The notes: a model not told the origin generated them from the sequence alone. Positions 47,729 through 57,238 are shown, numbered from the stretch's first letter. The stretch: 64,000 nt of DNA from Chrysogorgia sp. JL179-B06 (GCA_035772405.1 JAYKKM010000143.1:2393501-2457500); one strand, 5' to 3'. Numbers and translations: made by a program.

Positions 47729-48301
47729 CTAATTTTGTGTGGAAGGATGATGACGTCTGCACACTGCTCTGTATTGCTCAGCGCCACCAATGAATGATGG
47801 TCCTGGGTTGTATCTCCAATTGAATGGTGCGTCAACAGTTGTTCCGTAAGTGTCGCGACAAACGTCGCAATACGCTTTTAGAAATGTGATGTCGTCTGCC
47901 ATTGGGAACAATATGTCAAGCTCACCAATTCTTTTTAAATGCTCCGTTGATATGAGACCACAAATAATGACGTGAATGCCAGCTTTAATGTATTCGCGAA
48001 TAATTGGGAGTAACCCAGAGTACCAATGGCCTTCATCAATGCCAATGACGTCATAGCCAGCTATCTCGGAAGAACTCGGAAGGTTGGTGATTAACTTCGC
48101 AGGTAAACTGTCTGATCCAACAACAATGGTCTGACGATGTGTGGAGAATGCGTGGTCAGTTCGCCTAGTGTCGCCTGTGTTGTTCATGTAGAGGACTTTG
48201 AGCCTTGATTTACTTAACGTGATTAACCTACGAAGAGTCTCTGTTGTTTTCCCTGCAAACATGGGACCAATCACGATTTCTAGTTTACCGGTTTTCTTCA
48301 T
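47729..48301 (-). CDS. Thymidine kinase, TK1/type II
   Basis: 190 residues. P-loop GPMFAGKTTETLRR near residue 12, Walker-B-like IDEGHW near 89, and zinc-binding CDVC near 143 with CRRHH near 181. This is a TK1-type enzyme phosphorylating thymidine with ATP to feed dTTP synthesis, often carried by large DNA viruses. In the active-site position IDEGHW the usual Gln is His, an oddity. It is absent from A and C. It overlaps the neighbouring minus-strand gene by 17 bp, so the two form one cassette. Confidence 0.9.
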   Translation of the reverse strand: MKKTGKLEIVIGPMFAGKTTETLRRLITLSKSRLKVLYMNNTGDTRRTDHAFSTHRQTIVVGSDSLPAKLITNLPSSSEIAGYDVIGIDEGHWYSGLLPIIREYIKAGIHVIICGLISTEHLKRIGELDILFPMADDITFLKAYCDVCRDTYGTTVDAPFNWRYNPGPSFIGGAEQYRAVCRRHHPSTQN

Positions 48302-49022
48302 GATTACTATACCTCCAGAGAAATGTTCTCTCCTGTTGCGGCAACTGTTGTTCGTTGTTAAATATCCGCTGGAGCTCTAAGTTTCTAAGATGGGACCTCG
48401 AGCTCTCGTGTCTCAAGCGATGCATTGGGTTGTTGGTGACCACACCGCATGGGTGGCAGGTGTACACGTTTTCGTCTCTCGCGAAGTGTCTGTGGGCGGG
48501 CGAGAGTACGTGGTCCCTGATATCGTCCACACCTAGTATTTCCTTACACCCAACCTCGCAAACGTGAACGTCGCGGTTCGCGGCGAGATCTAGCCACGCT
48601 TTGGCTTTGGTTGGGCATGGTCTCCATATAAGGGTCACTAAGAACACTTGGAGGAAGTTACCGAGTAACGTACCGTTGGACCCACTAGGGTTGTTCAAGT
48701 AGACATCACTCGCTAACATAAGGTACTTGAATGATGAGTAACACCACACAGGGATTATGCTAGCTAATCTATCAGCAATCTCCTTGGCTCTATCTTCTCG
48801 AAGATCGATCCAAGTGTCGTGAAGATGCCTCGCACAGTCGACCTGGGGGATAGGCTGTTTTATTAACACCTCTTCACATCTGAGGTCGAGCAGATCGTAT
48901 ATTGAAAAGTACTCGTTTAAGACGTTGGGTCCATTGTCGACTCGTGGGGTAGACACACTGACAAAGGCCGTTCTCAGCAAGCGGTCAATAACTTCTTCGC
49001 TAACCTCTCGGTCTTGAGTCAT
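48285..49022 (-). CDS. Unknown protein with paired Cys/His zinc-binding region
   Basis: Reading from the ATG at 49022 (245 residues); an upstream in-frame ATG at 49094 lies in tandem repeats. AACATA precedes the ATG. Residues about 150-220 contain HVCEVGCKEIL...HVLSPAHRH and a second set (YTCHPCGVV...HRLRHESSRSH), suggesting two zinc-binding modules. The first half is helical and hydrophobic in places. No family is recognised. It accompanies the thymidine kinase and is absent from A. Confidence 0.65.
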   Translation of the reverse strand: MTQDREVSEEVIDRLLRTAFVSVSTPRVDNGPNVLNEYFSIYDLLDLRCEEVLIKQPIPQVDCARHLHDTWIDLREDRAKEIADRLASIIPVWCYSSFKYLMLASDVYLNNPSGSNGTLLGNFLQVFLVTLIWRPCPTKAKAWLDLAANRDVHVCEVGCKEILGVDDIRDHVLSPAHRHFARDENVYTCHPCGVVTNNPMHRLRHESSRSHLRNLELQRIFNNEQQLPQQERTFLWRYSNHEENR

Positions 49023-49067
49023 TATGTTATACTCCAGAAAAAACCTAACTTTTAGTGCGTTTGGTCT

Positions 49068-49146
49068 GGAACTGTGAGACACCTGTGAGGTCATCTGTGA
49101 GACACCTGTGAGGTCATCTGTGAGATACCTGTGAGGTCAACTGTGA
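49068..49146. repeat. CTGTGAGGTCATCTGTGAG tandem repeats
   Basis: Three to four copies of a 24-bp unit (CTGTGAGACACCTGTGAGGT, then CAT). A shorter array lies at the same place in A (16013-16057), just before the orthologous small membrane gene. Confidence 0.8.
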
Positions 49147-49173
49147 GTAAGATAACACGTGATAGTGTATTAG

Positions 49174-49521
49174 ATGGTTGAAGACCCACAGACAGCTGTT
49201 GAAGCTAAGATCACAGCTGATGTGAAAAGTGTTAAGGTGAAGGACCCAAAGCGTGTCGCTGCTGGTAAAAAGTTGGCTGAGATATCGAAAGCTGCGAAAG
49301 AAAAAAAAATGCGCGAAATGATAGTTAGCGAAGAACAGGGTGGTGAGTGGAGCTATGGTTACATTGTCGGAACACTTGGTGTTATCATTGCTGCTGCTTC
49401 GTTATGGCACACAATTAGTAGTGAAAAAGAGACACAATTAGAACCTGTGAGTACCACACCAGCTAGTGTGTCAGAGAACCACAAAACTCGTCGTCCAGCG
49501 TTAGACACATTTGATTCTTAA
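49174..49521 (+). CDS. Small single-pass membrane protein
   Basis: 115 residues, orthologue of 16074-16373. Conserved basic helix VKDPKRVAAGKKLAEISKAA, one membrane segment GYIVGTLGVIIAAASLWHT and a Thr/Ser-rich tail. It starts after GATAGTGTATTAG, the recurrent start-proximal motif. Confidence 0.75.
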   Translation: MVEDPQTAVEAKITADVKSVKVKDPKRVAAGKKLAEISKAAKEKKMREMIVSEEQGGEWSYGYIVGTLGVIIAAASLWHTISSEKETQLEPVSTTPASVSENHKTRRPALDTFDS

Positions 49522-49542
49522 ACAAAACACACGACAATGTAT

Positions 49543-49779
49543 ATGGCTGCGATCGATCGAAAAGAACTTATGAGCGAATTGTACGACGCGCTACTTGTTA
49601 CGACTGGTGCTGTGGCAGTGAGTATGATTTCTAAAAGGGCTTTGGGAGAACCATTGGGAACACCAGAGACTGTGAAAGGCATAGTGAAACTTGCTGCAGC
49701 TGTTGGTGCAGGAACGCTGTTAGTAAAATGGCTGCAATCAAAAAAGTGGATACCGACAGATCCATTCAAATCAATGTAA
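49543..49779 (+). CDS. Small membrane protein, 78 residues
   Basis: Orthologue of 16393-16626. MAAIDRKELMSELYDALLVT is nearly the same. Two hydrophobic stretches and a PTDPFKSM tail follow. An in-frame ATG at 49537 is possible, but 49543 matches the A start. Function unknown. Confidence 0.75.
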   Translation: MAAIDRKELMSELYDALLVTTGAVAVSMISKRALGEPLGTPETVKGIVKLAAAVGAGTLLVKWLQSKKWIPTDPFKSM

Positions 49780-49783
49780 GTTA

Positions 49784-50203
49784 ATGGTGAGCGTTGTGGC
49801 TGGAGGGATATTTAATGCAGTGGCTTTCGCAGGCGCTGGCTTTATGTTTTCAAAGTTTAATCACATAGGCTATGAAGCTGAGATGAAAAGGCATAACCAT
49901 GCGTTGGAGCAGTTAGCCAGCGCGAAAGAAGCGTGGTATGAGAATGAGGTCGCCAAGAAAGATAAGATCCAGCGTTTACGGCAAATGCTCTCAGACGCTA
50001 ACGCTGACATTAATAACACAAACCATGCGTTGGAAGAACTTAGAAGCGTGATGACTATTCAGTACAGCGGACGAGCGTTCACTGACCTCCCGAGGGTCGC
50101 GGATTACTACCAACCGAGTGCGGAAATGAAGGAATACCAATTATTGTTTGTTAGCGCGCTAGGTTTGGGTAGTGGAATAGCGGTGTGGGCGCTAACTCGG
50201 TAA
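49784..50203 (+). CDS. Coiled-coil protein with membrane segments at both ends
   Basis: 139 residues, orthologue of 16643-17059. Hydrophobic GGIFNAVAFAGAGFMFSKF, coiled coil with KRHNHALEQLASAKEAWYENE and LRQMLSDANADINNTNHALE, and a C-terminal hydrophobic end (LFVSALGLGSGIAVWALTR). A partial second copy with the same start lies at 50982-51195. Confidence 0.75.
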   Translation: MVSVVAGGIFNAVAFAGAGFMFSKFNHIGYEAEMKRHNHALEQLASAKEAWYENEVAKKDKIQRLRQMLSDANADINNTNHALEELRSVMTIQYSGRAFTDLPRVADYYQPSAEMKEYQLLFVSALGLGSGIAVWALTR

Positions 50204-50231
50204 AAAAAAATGTTGGAGTAGTATAAGAGTG

Positions 50232-50792
50232 ATGGACAAACTTATGAGGCAGATGAGCTATGGTTACACAATTGACGAAATCGCGAGTGAGACGCAAACT
50301 GAGTGTGGAGACACCCTCAGAATTTACTACTGCTCGGATTGTGACGTTGTGAAAAACATGGCCAACTGTGGTGGGTACGCATGTCCAAAGTGTGGCGACA
50401 CCGAATGGGGTTACACTCAGAGTTACAGCGACACGAGACTCACGCGATTAAAAAGCGTTCACAAACGGTCTTGGTGGATGGGGAGAAGACTACGGGACGT
50501 TGTGAAGGGTGAGCACCTTGAGTTGATAAAAGAGGACTTCTTGAAAGTTGTCAATGTGCTGCACTCATGCAATTTGATAAAGGGTAGAAACGTCAGCAGA
50601 TACGGGTACTACATTATTAGGTTGTGTCATAGAAGACGAGTCAAGACACTTGAGAAGGTGTCAGACCTCAAAGACGGGAAGGTGAAAGACTTGTTCGACG
50701 ATAATTTGTTTGGGGTGGTGTACCCAAAACTAGGATGGTGTGAAAGTGGCGACAATTATTACGACGAGTGGTTTAGGAAAAAACAAGTGTAG
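50232..50792 (+). CDS. Zinc-ribbon protein
   Basis: 186 residues from the ATG at 50232. Ribbon CSDCDVVKN...CPKCGDTEWG at about 35-62, matching the A gene at 17278-17901. The C-terminus has KLGWCESGDNYYDEWFRKK, repeated at 51195-51250 in duplicated DNA. A nucleic-acid-binding or transcription-related role is plausible. Confidence 0.75.
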   Translation: MDKLMRQMSYGYTIDEIASETQTECGDTLRIYYCSDCDVVKNMANCGGYACPKCGDTEWGYTQSYSDTRLTRLKSVHKRSWWMGRRLRDVVKGEHLELIKEDFLKVVNVLHSCNLIKGRNVSRYGYYIIRLCHRRRVKTLEKVSDLKDGKVKDLFDDNLFGVVYPKLGWCESGDNYYDEWFRKKQV

Positions 50793-50805
50793 TATATAGA
50801 AGCCA

Positions 50806-51270
50806 ATGAGTCGGACTGTGAAAAACCCACTGACAAAAAGACGGGCGTATAAGACGAGTGCAGCCGTTGTCAATTCACTAACAGATAAAGCGACCAACGT
50901 TCACGGCTTTTTTGGAGGCCAAGAAACACAACCTGTAGTTGAAGACCTCACACCGTCAACGCATCCGTTAGATCAAGCGTTGTGGCTGGAGGAGTATTTA
51001 ACGCAGTGGCTTTCGCAGTTGGTGGCTTTATCTCTTCAAGGTTTAACCACTTAGGCTATGAAGCTGAGATGAAAAGACATAACCATGCGTTGGAACAGCT
51101 GGCCAGTGCGAAAGAAGTGTGGTATGAAAATGAAGTCGCTAAAAAAGATCAGATTCAGCGTTTGCGACAACAGCTCTCAGATGCTAATCCCAAAACTAGG
51201 ATGGCGTGAAAGTGGTGACAATTATTACGACGAGTGGTTTAGGAAAAAAAACAAGTGTAGTATATAGAAG
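50806..51270 (+). pseudogene. Duplication debris: pieces of three upstream and downstream genes
   Basis: Three fragments lie in a row: a polymerase-N-terminus-like piece (50806-50970, with KNPLTKRRAYK and VVNSLTDKATNVHG), a piece of the coiled-coil gene (50982-51195), and the last part of the zinc-ribbon gene (51195-51265), each with close similarity to its intact copy. This looks like a tandem duplication followed by internal deletion. Short ORFs here are probably not functional. Confidence 0.8.
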
Positions 51271-51272
51271 CC

Positions 51273-54200
51273 ATGGGTGACGTCACAGAAAACTCACTTG
51301 TTAGAAATGGTGCAGCCGTTGTAAATCCACTAACAGGTAGAGCAGTCAACGTTCACGGGCGAGTCTACAATCAACTTGTTAGAGATGGTGTCTTTAGCAA
51401 CACGACAAATGTCAGCACTATTAACCCACTGACAAACAGGCGAGCTAACGTTGGCAGTCGGACACACAACCGTCTTGTCAGAAACCAGGAGGCACAACCC
51501 ACAGTTGAAGACCATAGCCCACGGCTGTTGAGTCAAGCGCTGAGAGGGTTCACAAGGTCTTATGGAGTCGAGGTAATTGACGACAGAGACATCAATCAGG
51601 TAAGTGGTAGTAGAAGCGCTGTCATCAACCTTTTGAGACGTGAACTAGGTGAGACCAACGGAATGAAAGTGGTAGAGACAGTTAAGGTCACTTTTGAGAA
51701 AGTCCTAGAGCGTGATAAGACCACATACAAAACTGCCTACTTTAACAGCGAAACGTTTGTCGTCATTAATGAGCGTGACATCGAGGGTGTCGCCAACCGT
51801 GGATCGGAGCAAATCTTGACACGGATAGCTGGGTGGCTATCTGAGGGGTCTGGATGGACTATCGACAAAATAGATGCACACTACGTTAATGTTGCTATTT
51901 ACAGACCTTTGCATGGGAGTAGCTACATTGTGTTGCCAAAGGAGCTGCGCAACAGTATGAAGGGCTTGGTAAACGTAAATAACGATGATGACAACGAGTG
52001 CTTTAGATGGTGCCACCTCGCACACAAATTTCCTGTTGGAAAAAACTCTGACAGAACGTCAAAGTACGCTAGGCATGTCGGTGAGCTGAACTATGACGGA
52101 ATTGACTTCCCAGTCACGCTCAAAGACTACAACAAGATCGAAAAGGCTAACGAAATTAGCATCAATGTTTTTGGGTACGAAAGTAAGCAGCCATTCCCTG
52201 TGTACGTTTCTAAGGAGACGTATCCTAACCATATGGACCTACTGTTGATAACTAATGACGTGGGCGACAAGCATTATGTGTACATTCGCGATTTCGACAA
52301 ATTCATGTACCGTCAGACAAAGTATAAGGCGAGAAAGCACTTTTGTAGGTATTGTTTGCAGTGTTTCACCCGCGCGGACGTGCTTGAAAGTCATATTGAA
52401 GTGTGTTTGGTCATCAATGGGAAGCAAGCTATTAAAATGCCACAAAAAGGTGCGAAAGTGAAATACGAGAATTTTAGTAGACAGCTAAATGTACCATTTG
52501 TGGTGTATGCAGACTTCGAGGCTATCACACAGAAGGTGCACACAGCGACACCATCAAGCGAGTGTAGCTACACAAATGCTTACCAGAGGCACGTCGACTG
52601 TGGTTATGGGTATAAATTAGTTTGTTGCTACGACAACGAGTACAGTAAGCCAGTAAAAGTGTATCGCGGTGAAAATGCAGTCAACAAGTTCATTGGGGAG
52701 ATGTTAGAAATTGTCGAATATTGTAAAGAGACATCTGAGAGTCACTTTAACAAAGAGATGATACTGACTGATGACGATAAACAAAACTTTGACGAGGCTA
52801 AAAGTTGTCACATTTGCAGTGTCGAGTACACTGGCGCTGACGTTAGAGTGAGAGACCACTGTCACGTGTCAGGTAAGTACAGAGGGTCCGCGCATCGTGA
52901 ATGTAACGTGAACTTTAAGTTGACTGATAAAATACCTGTGATCTTTCATAACTTGCGCGGTTACGATAGCCATTTCATTATGCAGGAGATTGGTAAGTTT
53001 GGTCAAGACATAAATGTGATACCGAACAACATGGAGAAGTACATGGCGTTCATGCTTGGAAAAAACTTGGTGTTCTTGGACAGCTTTCAGTTCATGAGTA
53101 GTGGTCTAGACAACTTGGTGAGGAACCTACCAAGGGACGCTTTCAAATACACGTCAGAAGTGTTTCACGACGAGGGGTTGGCACTCATGACAAGAAAGGG
53201 GGTCTATCCCTATGATTATATGGACTCCTTTAATAAATTCGACGAACGCGAGCTACCCTCCAAAAAAGATTTCTACAGCGTTCTGAACGACGAGCATATT
53301 ACGGAAGAAATGCATGAGCGTGCCATCGATGTGTGGGACTACTTCGACGTTGAAAGTATGGGTGGGTATCACGACCTGTATTTGAAAAGTGACGTGCTCT
53401 TGCTTGCCGACGTTTTTGAGAACTTTAGAAAGACATGCCATCGCGAGTATAAATTAGACCCTTGCCATTATTTCACATCGCCCGGATTGGCTTGGGATGC
53501 CATGTTAAAGATGACTGGAGTAGAACTCGAGTTATTGTCCGACATCGACATGTTCCAGTTCGTAGAATTAGGTATGCGTGGTGGTGTGAGCTACATATGC
53601 AACAGACATGGCGTGGCGAACAATAAATATATGAAGGGGTATGACAAAGAGCAAGAGTCGAAGTATTTGATGTACCTTGATGCCAACAATTTGTATGGGT
53701 GGGCAATGAGTCGAAGTCTACCTACAGATGGCTTCAAGTGGTTGACTGAGAAAGAAATAAAAAAGGTTAATCTACACGACTATCACAACAATAGTGAAAA
53801 GGGGTTGCTGCTCGAAGTCGACTTGGAGTATCCAGACCACTTGCATGACCTACATAACGACTACCCGTTGGCTCCCGAGAAGATGGAGATAACTGTTGAC
53901 ATGTTGTCGGAGTACTGCACGAAAATCAAAAATAAATTTAATGTGAGTGTTGGCGGCGTGAAAAAGTTGGTGACTAATTTGATGGACAAAAAAAAGTATG
54001 TGTGTCACTACGGAAATCTGCAGTTGTACATGGATCTTGGATTAAAAATCAATAAGATTCACAGGGTCCTGCAGTTTGACCAGTCCAAGTGGTTGGGCAA
54101 GTACATCGACTTTAACACAGTCAAGAGAACTGCGGCTAAGAACGCTTTTGAGAAGGACTTCTTCAAGTTGATGAACAACAGTGTGTTCGGAAAAACGATG

Positions 54201-54977
54201 GAAAACTTGAGGAAGCGTGTGGACGTAAGATTAGTGACCACTGCGAAGAAATTAGAAAAGCTTGTCTCGAAGCCGACGTTTGTGTCTTGCAAGATATTTA
54301 GCGAGAACTTAGTTGCTGTCCACAAAGTTAAAGAAACGTTGACACTAAATAGACCCGCATACGTGGGTATGTGCATACTAGACTTGAGCAAAACGCTGAT
54401 GTACAATTTTCACTATAATTATATTATGAAAAAGTACTCTAGCGACACCTGTAGATTGCACTTCACTGACACTGACAGTCTGTTGTACTCAATCAAAACT
54501 GGCGACGTTTATTCCGACTTCATGGAGGAGCGCGAAAAGTTTGACAATAGCGATTACCCTGCAGACAACCCGTTCGCTTTCAAAGAGAATAAGAAAGTTA
54601 TTGGCAAGATGAAAGACGAGTGCGCTGGAACACCAATTATTGAGTTCGTTGGGTTGCGCAGTAAAATGTACAGCTATTTGAAAGAGGGTGGAGGTGGCGG
54701 GAAAACCGCTAAAGGTATTAGAAAAAATATAATTAAAAAGGTAATCAGACACGAAGATTACAAAAGCGTGTTACTCAAGCAGAAACAATTGCGACACACA
54801 ATGAAGACCATTAGAAGTGTCAAACATCAGGTTGGTAGTTATGAAATTAATAAAGTATCGCTATCCTGCTTCGATGATAAGCGATACCTTTTAGAAAATG
54901 GTATTGACTCCTACGCATATGGTCACAAAAACATTGAAGCGAGAGACACCACTGAAAATAGTGAGCAAACGGACTAA
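51273..54977 (+). CDS. Type-B DNA polymerase, Polinton type, 1234 residues
   Basis: One open frame. Residues about 8-75 have two NPLTGRAVNVHGRVYNQLV-like repeats resembling 2-cysteine-adaptor motifs but without the cysteines. GSGWTIDKIDAHYVNV lies near 190, then a zinc finger near 357-376, exonuclease I at about 410 (VVYADFEAIT), an endonuclease-VII-like Cys/His insertion at about 510-542, exonuclease II near 559 (HNLRGYDSHFIM) and III near 705. Polymerase motif A lies near 803 (YLDANNLYGWAMS), B near 965 (KLMNNSVFGKTMENL) and C near 1064 (FTDTDSLLYS). Catalytic residues are all present. It points towards the right end, opposite to A. Confidence 0.95.
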   Translation: MGDVTENSLVRNGAAVVNPLTGRAVNVHGRVYNQLVRDGVFSNTTNVSTINPLTNRRANVGSRTHNRLVRNQEAQPTVEDHSPRLLSQALRGFTRSYGVEVIDDRDINQVSGSRSAVINLLRRELGETNGMKVVETVKVTFEKVLERDKTTYKTAYFNSETFVVINERDIEGVANRGSEQILTRIAGWLSEGSGWTIDKIDAHYVNVAIYRPLHGSSYIVLPKELRNSMKGLVNVNNDDDNECFRWCHLAHKFPVGKNSDRTSKYARHVGELNYDGIDFPVTLKDYNKIEKANEISINVFGYESKQPFPVYVSKETYPNHMDLLLITNDVGDKHYVYIRDFDKFMYRQTKYKARKHFCRYCLQCFTRADVLESHIEVCLVINGKQAIKMPQKGAKVKYENFSRQLNVPFVVYADFEAITQKVHTATPSSECSYTNAYQRHVDCGYGYKLVCCYDNEYSKPVKVYRGENAVNKFIGEMLEIVEYCKETSESHFNKEMILTDDDKQNFDEAKSCHICSVEYTGADVRVRDHCHVSGKYRGSAHRECNVNFKLTDKIPVIFHNLRGYDSHFIMQEIGKFGQDINVIPNNMEKYMAFMLGKNLVFLDSFQFMSSGLDNLVRNLPRDAFKYTSEVFHDEGLALMTRKGVYPYDYMDSFNKFDERELPSKKDFYSVLNDEHITEEMHERAIDVWDYFDVESMGGYHDLYLKSDVLLLADVFENFRKTCHREYKLDPCHYFTSPGLAWDAMLKMTGVELELLSDIDMFQFVELGMRGGVSYICNRHGVANNKYMKGYDKEQESKYLMYLDANNLYGWAMSRSLPTDGFKWLTEKEIKKVNLHDYHNNSEKGLLLEVDLEYPDHLHDLHNDYPLAPEKMEITVDMLSEYCTKIKNKFNVSVGGVKKLVTNLMDKKKYVCHYGNLQLYMDLGLKINKIHRVLQFDQSKWLGKYIDFNTVKRTAAKNAFEKDFFKLMNNSVFGKTMENLRKRVDVRLVTTAKKLEKLVSKPTFVSCKIFSENLVAVHKVKETLTLNRPAYVGMCILDLSKTLMYNFHYNYIMKKYSSDTCRLHFTDTDSLLYSIKTGDVYSDFMEEREKFDNSDYPADNPFAFKENKKVIGKMKDECAGTPIIEFVGLRSKMYSYLKEGGGGGKTAKGIRKNIIKKVIRHEDYKSVLLKQKQLRHTMKTIRSVKHQVGSYEINKVSLSCFDDKRYLLENGIDSYAYGHKNIEARDTTENSEQTD

Positions 54978-55134
54978 TTCGCAAAACAACTGGCTATTTG
55001 TTAGTCGATGTTGTTAGCCAATCAAAAGAGCACCATTTCGCTATCCATTTGGATAAAACATCACCACTAGAGTCAAAATCTGGTGGCTTTTTTTCGCGCA
55101 TGAATTGAGACAACAGCAGAACGCGTCGGTTGAA

Positions 55135-55609
55135 ATGACACTCTCTATTTTTTAATATGTGAGAGTGAGCTCGTACCACATTTTATTTTTTAACACGCGA
55201 AAATGTTGAAATGACACTTTCTATTTTTCCTAAATGTAATTTGACATAAATTTGTGAGAATTTTGAAACGACACATTCTATTTTTAAAATATGACTGAAA
55301 TAACACCAAATTTAGCGAAAATCGTGATTTGGTATAAATTTGGTGTTGTTTCGCTAGTCTCGCGTGTGTTTGACATCAATTGAGTAGAAAACGTGAGGGG
55401 TGTCTAGCTTGACTAACGATTGCTGTAGTAGTATAGAGAACAGGGTTGCGGGCTTATTCGATGTTTTCCGATGTTCTCCGTAAACGTAGATTTACCGAAA
55501 TGACACTAAATTTTGTCGAATCGCGATTTGTCATAAATTTGGCGACGTTTTGGTATTTATACTCACGGCTGACATCGATTGAGCCCGCAGCCCTGTTCTC
55601 TATACTACT
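55135..55609. repeat. Right terminal inverted repeat of element B, with terminal hairpin
   Basis: 55427-55609 is the reverse complement of 36803-36985 over all 183 bases, as read by eye. It too begins and ends with AGTAGTATAGAGAACAGGG and its complement. Similarity with the left end extends inward to about 55135. Confidence 0.93.
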
Positions 55610-55615
55610 GTTCAC
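55610..55615. repeat. Right 6-bp target site duplication of element B
   Basis: GTTCAC, identical to 36797-36802. Confidence 0.95.
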
Positions 55616-56455
55616 CTGTTTCACCGACTTGATAGTGAAATAGTCCTCGGGTTTCAGGCGCTTTTCAGCTCTTCAAGAACGTTTTATGTTTTCATCCAAA
55701 ATGGCCGCCAATGAGTCACGTGAACTTGTTGTCATGGAAACAAAACCCTAGTTTGGACAAAATCTCTGGAAAATAGGAAATTTCAGTTTCGTAGTCAAGA
55801 GCCATGCGTTAATACCGCTGAGAGTGTATGTCAAGTCTTATTTGATAAAACAGACGTATCAGTTTATCAACTTACCGTTTGAGACATTTTCAATCGTAGA
55901 AGATAAGCTCGACAAAATACTTTCCAAAGAAGACTTTCGATGTTTACTCGAAGGAGAACAGGATACAAATGATACAAACAAAACACTTTCCAAACACACG
56001 TCAACTAGAACTTTCGAACCTTTCACGAAGACAAGGGGTAATCGAATGAAAGGACGCGATGCCTTTTCGCTATGGTAACATTGATTTTCCGCTTGAACTT
56101 GCTCGCTTAGTTTATCTCTCATTATCCCATATTGACTAATGTTTACCCATAAAATCCTAGTGTGTACCCTCAAATCATTTAAATATTCCCAAGACATGCA
56201 AATATTTCTGAGTTGCACCACTAATGACTGTTAAAGACTCATATGCTATTGTCCGTGTGTGCATTCAACCTTCGCTTCGTTTAACAAGTTAATACGAATC
56301 AAAATCGTTCTTCGTACGGCTTTGACTCGTTCGATTCACTGGTTTAAATATAATCGCTTCGTTATTCAACGGAATCTAAGCGATCACAGCTCACAGAGAT
56401 TATCGTAAATGGTTTTGGTTCATATAGGATTCATTGCATCATAAAAGTGTTAATT

Positions 56456-57238
56456 GGTGGTCTTACACCCACATTTTTTTTCTCTTTAAATTTAGATATA
56501 AGACAGAATAAGGGTCACAGGATTATAGTATGTGAAAGTTTGACCCAGAAAATACTGTGCTCTGCTCTTGTGTTGCCATGGTAACCAAGATAATTGCCCC
56601 CCATAGTGATTAAGAACCCTTATTTTCAGACATGATAGCACATGAAGAAATTGTCAGAGAAATGTTTTTCATGGTTTGTTTTATCAATGAATACATGGTT
56701 TAGGAACTAAACCTAAAAAAATGTGGAACATTTATCATTGTTTTTAAAATTTTTAAACATTTTCCACAAAAATAGGAATTTTTTAAAATTAAGCAAGCAT
56801 GCGGTGTATTATAGAGGAATAAGCTTTATAATACTTGTCAATTTTATAGGTTTACCTCCTAGACACTGTTTGTATTTACAGCATTGAAAATTTCAGAACA
56901 ATTGATCAAAACATAATGCAGATATGCTTTCTGTTACGTGTTTGAAGTAATCTAGATAGTTTTTGTAATTAAGTGAGCAAAAGTGTCTCTCCTCTAAGAA
57001 CTATTAATGGTTATATTTATTGGAACTATAATTATTGGAATTATCCAAACGTTCGTTGCTAAGGGCGTTGCTCAGTCAACAAAACCAGACTAGTCTTAGA
57101 ATTTTCTCAATTTTCTACATTTCTATGTATCCAATCAACAAAAATTATTTTGACTCTCTATTCTTATATCATTAAGTATCTCAATTATGGACATTTAAAA
57201 AATTAGCCAAATTCTAATATTTTGGGTGTAAGACCACC
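56456..57238. mobile_element. Possible non-autonomous DNA transposon (MITE-like), 783 bp
   Basis: GGTGGTCTTACACCCA at 56456-56471 is repeated in inverted orientation at 57223-57238. No protein is evident. A target duplication was not clear; TTAA-like bases lie near both ends but not symmetrically. Confidence 0.5.

Larger units (their letters stand above)
36803..55609. mobile_element. Element B: apparently intact Polinton-like endogenous virus, 18.8 kb
   Basis: Bounded by GTTCAC duplications and by inverted terminal repeats about 475 bp long. The outermost about 350 bp of the two ends look identical by eye. About 21 genes are open, including integrase with all catalytic residues, ATPase, capsid-like, two penton-like, fibre-like, Bro-N/nuclease, thymidine kinase and one uninterrupted 1234-residue polymerase. 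No stop or shift was found in a core gene. It sits directly beside element C in an ABCC intron. Intact ORFs and near-identical ends imply recent integration. Confidence 0.95.

Noticed and set aside
55824..56078. 84-residue ORF right of element B
   Set aside because: No domain, no conserved neighbour and low-complexity composition; treated as chance.
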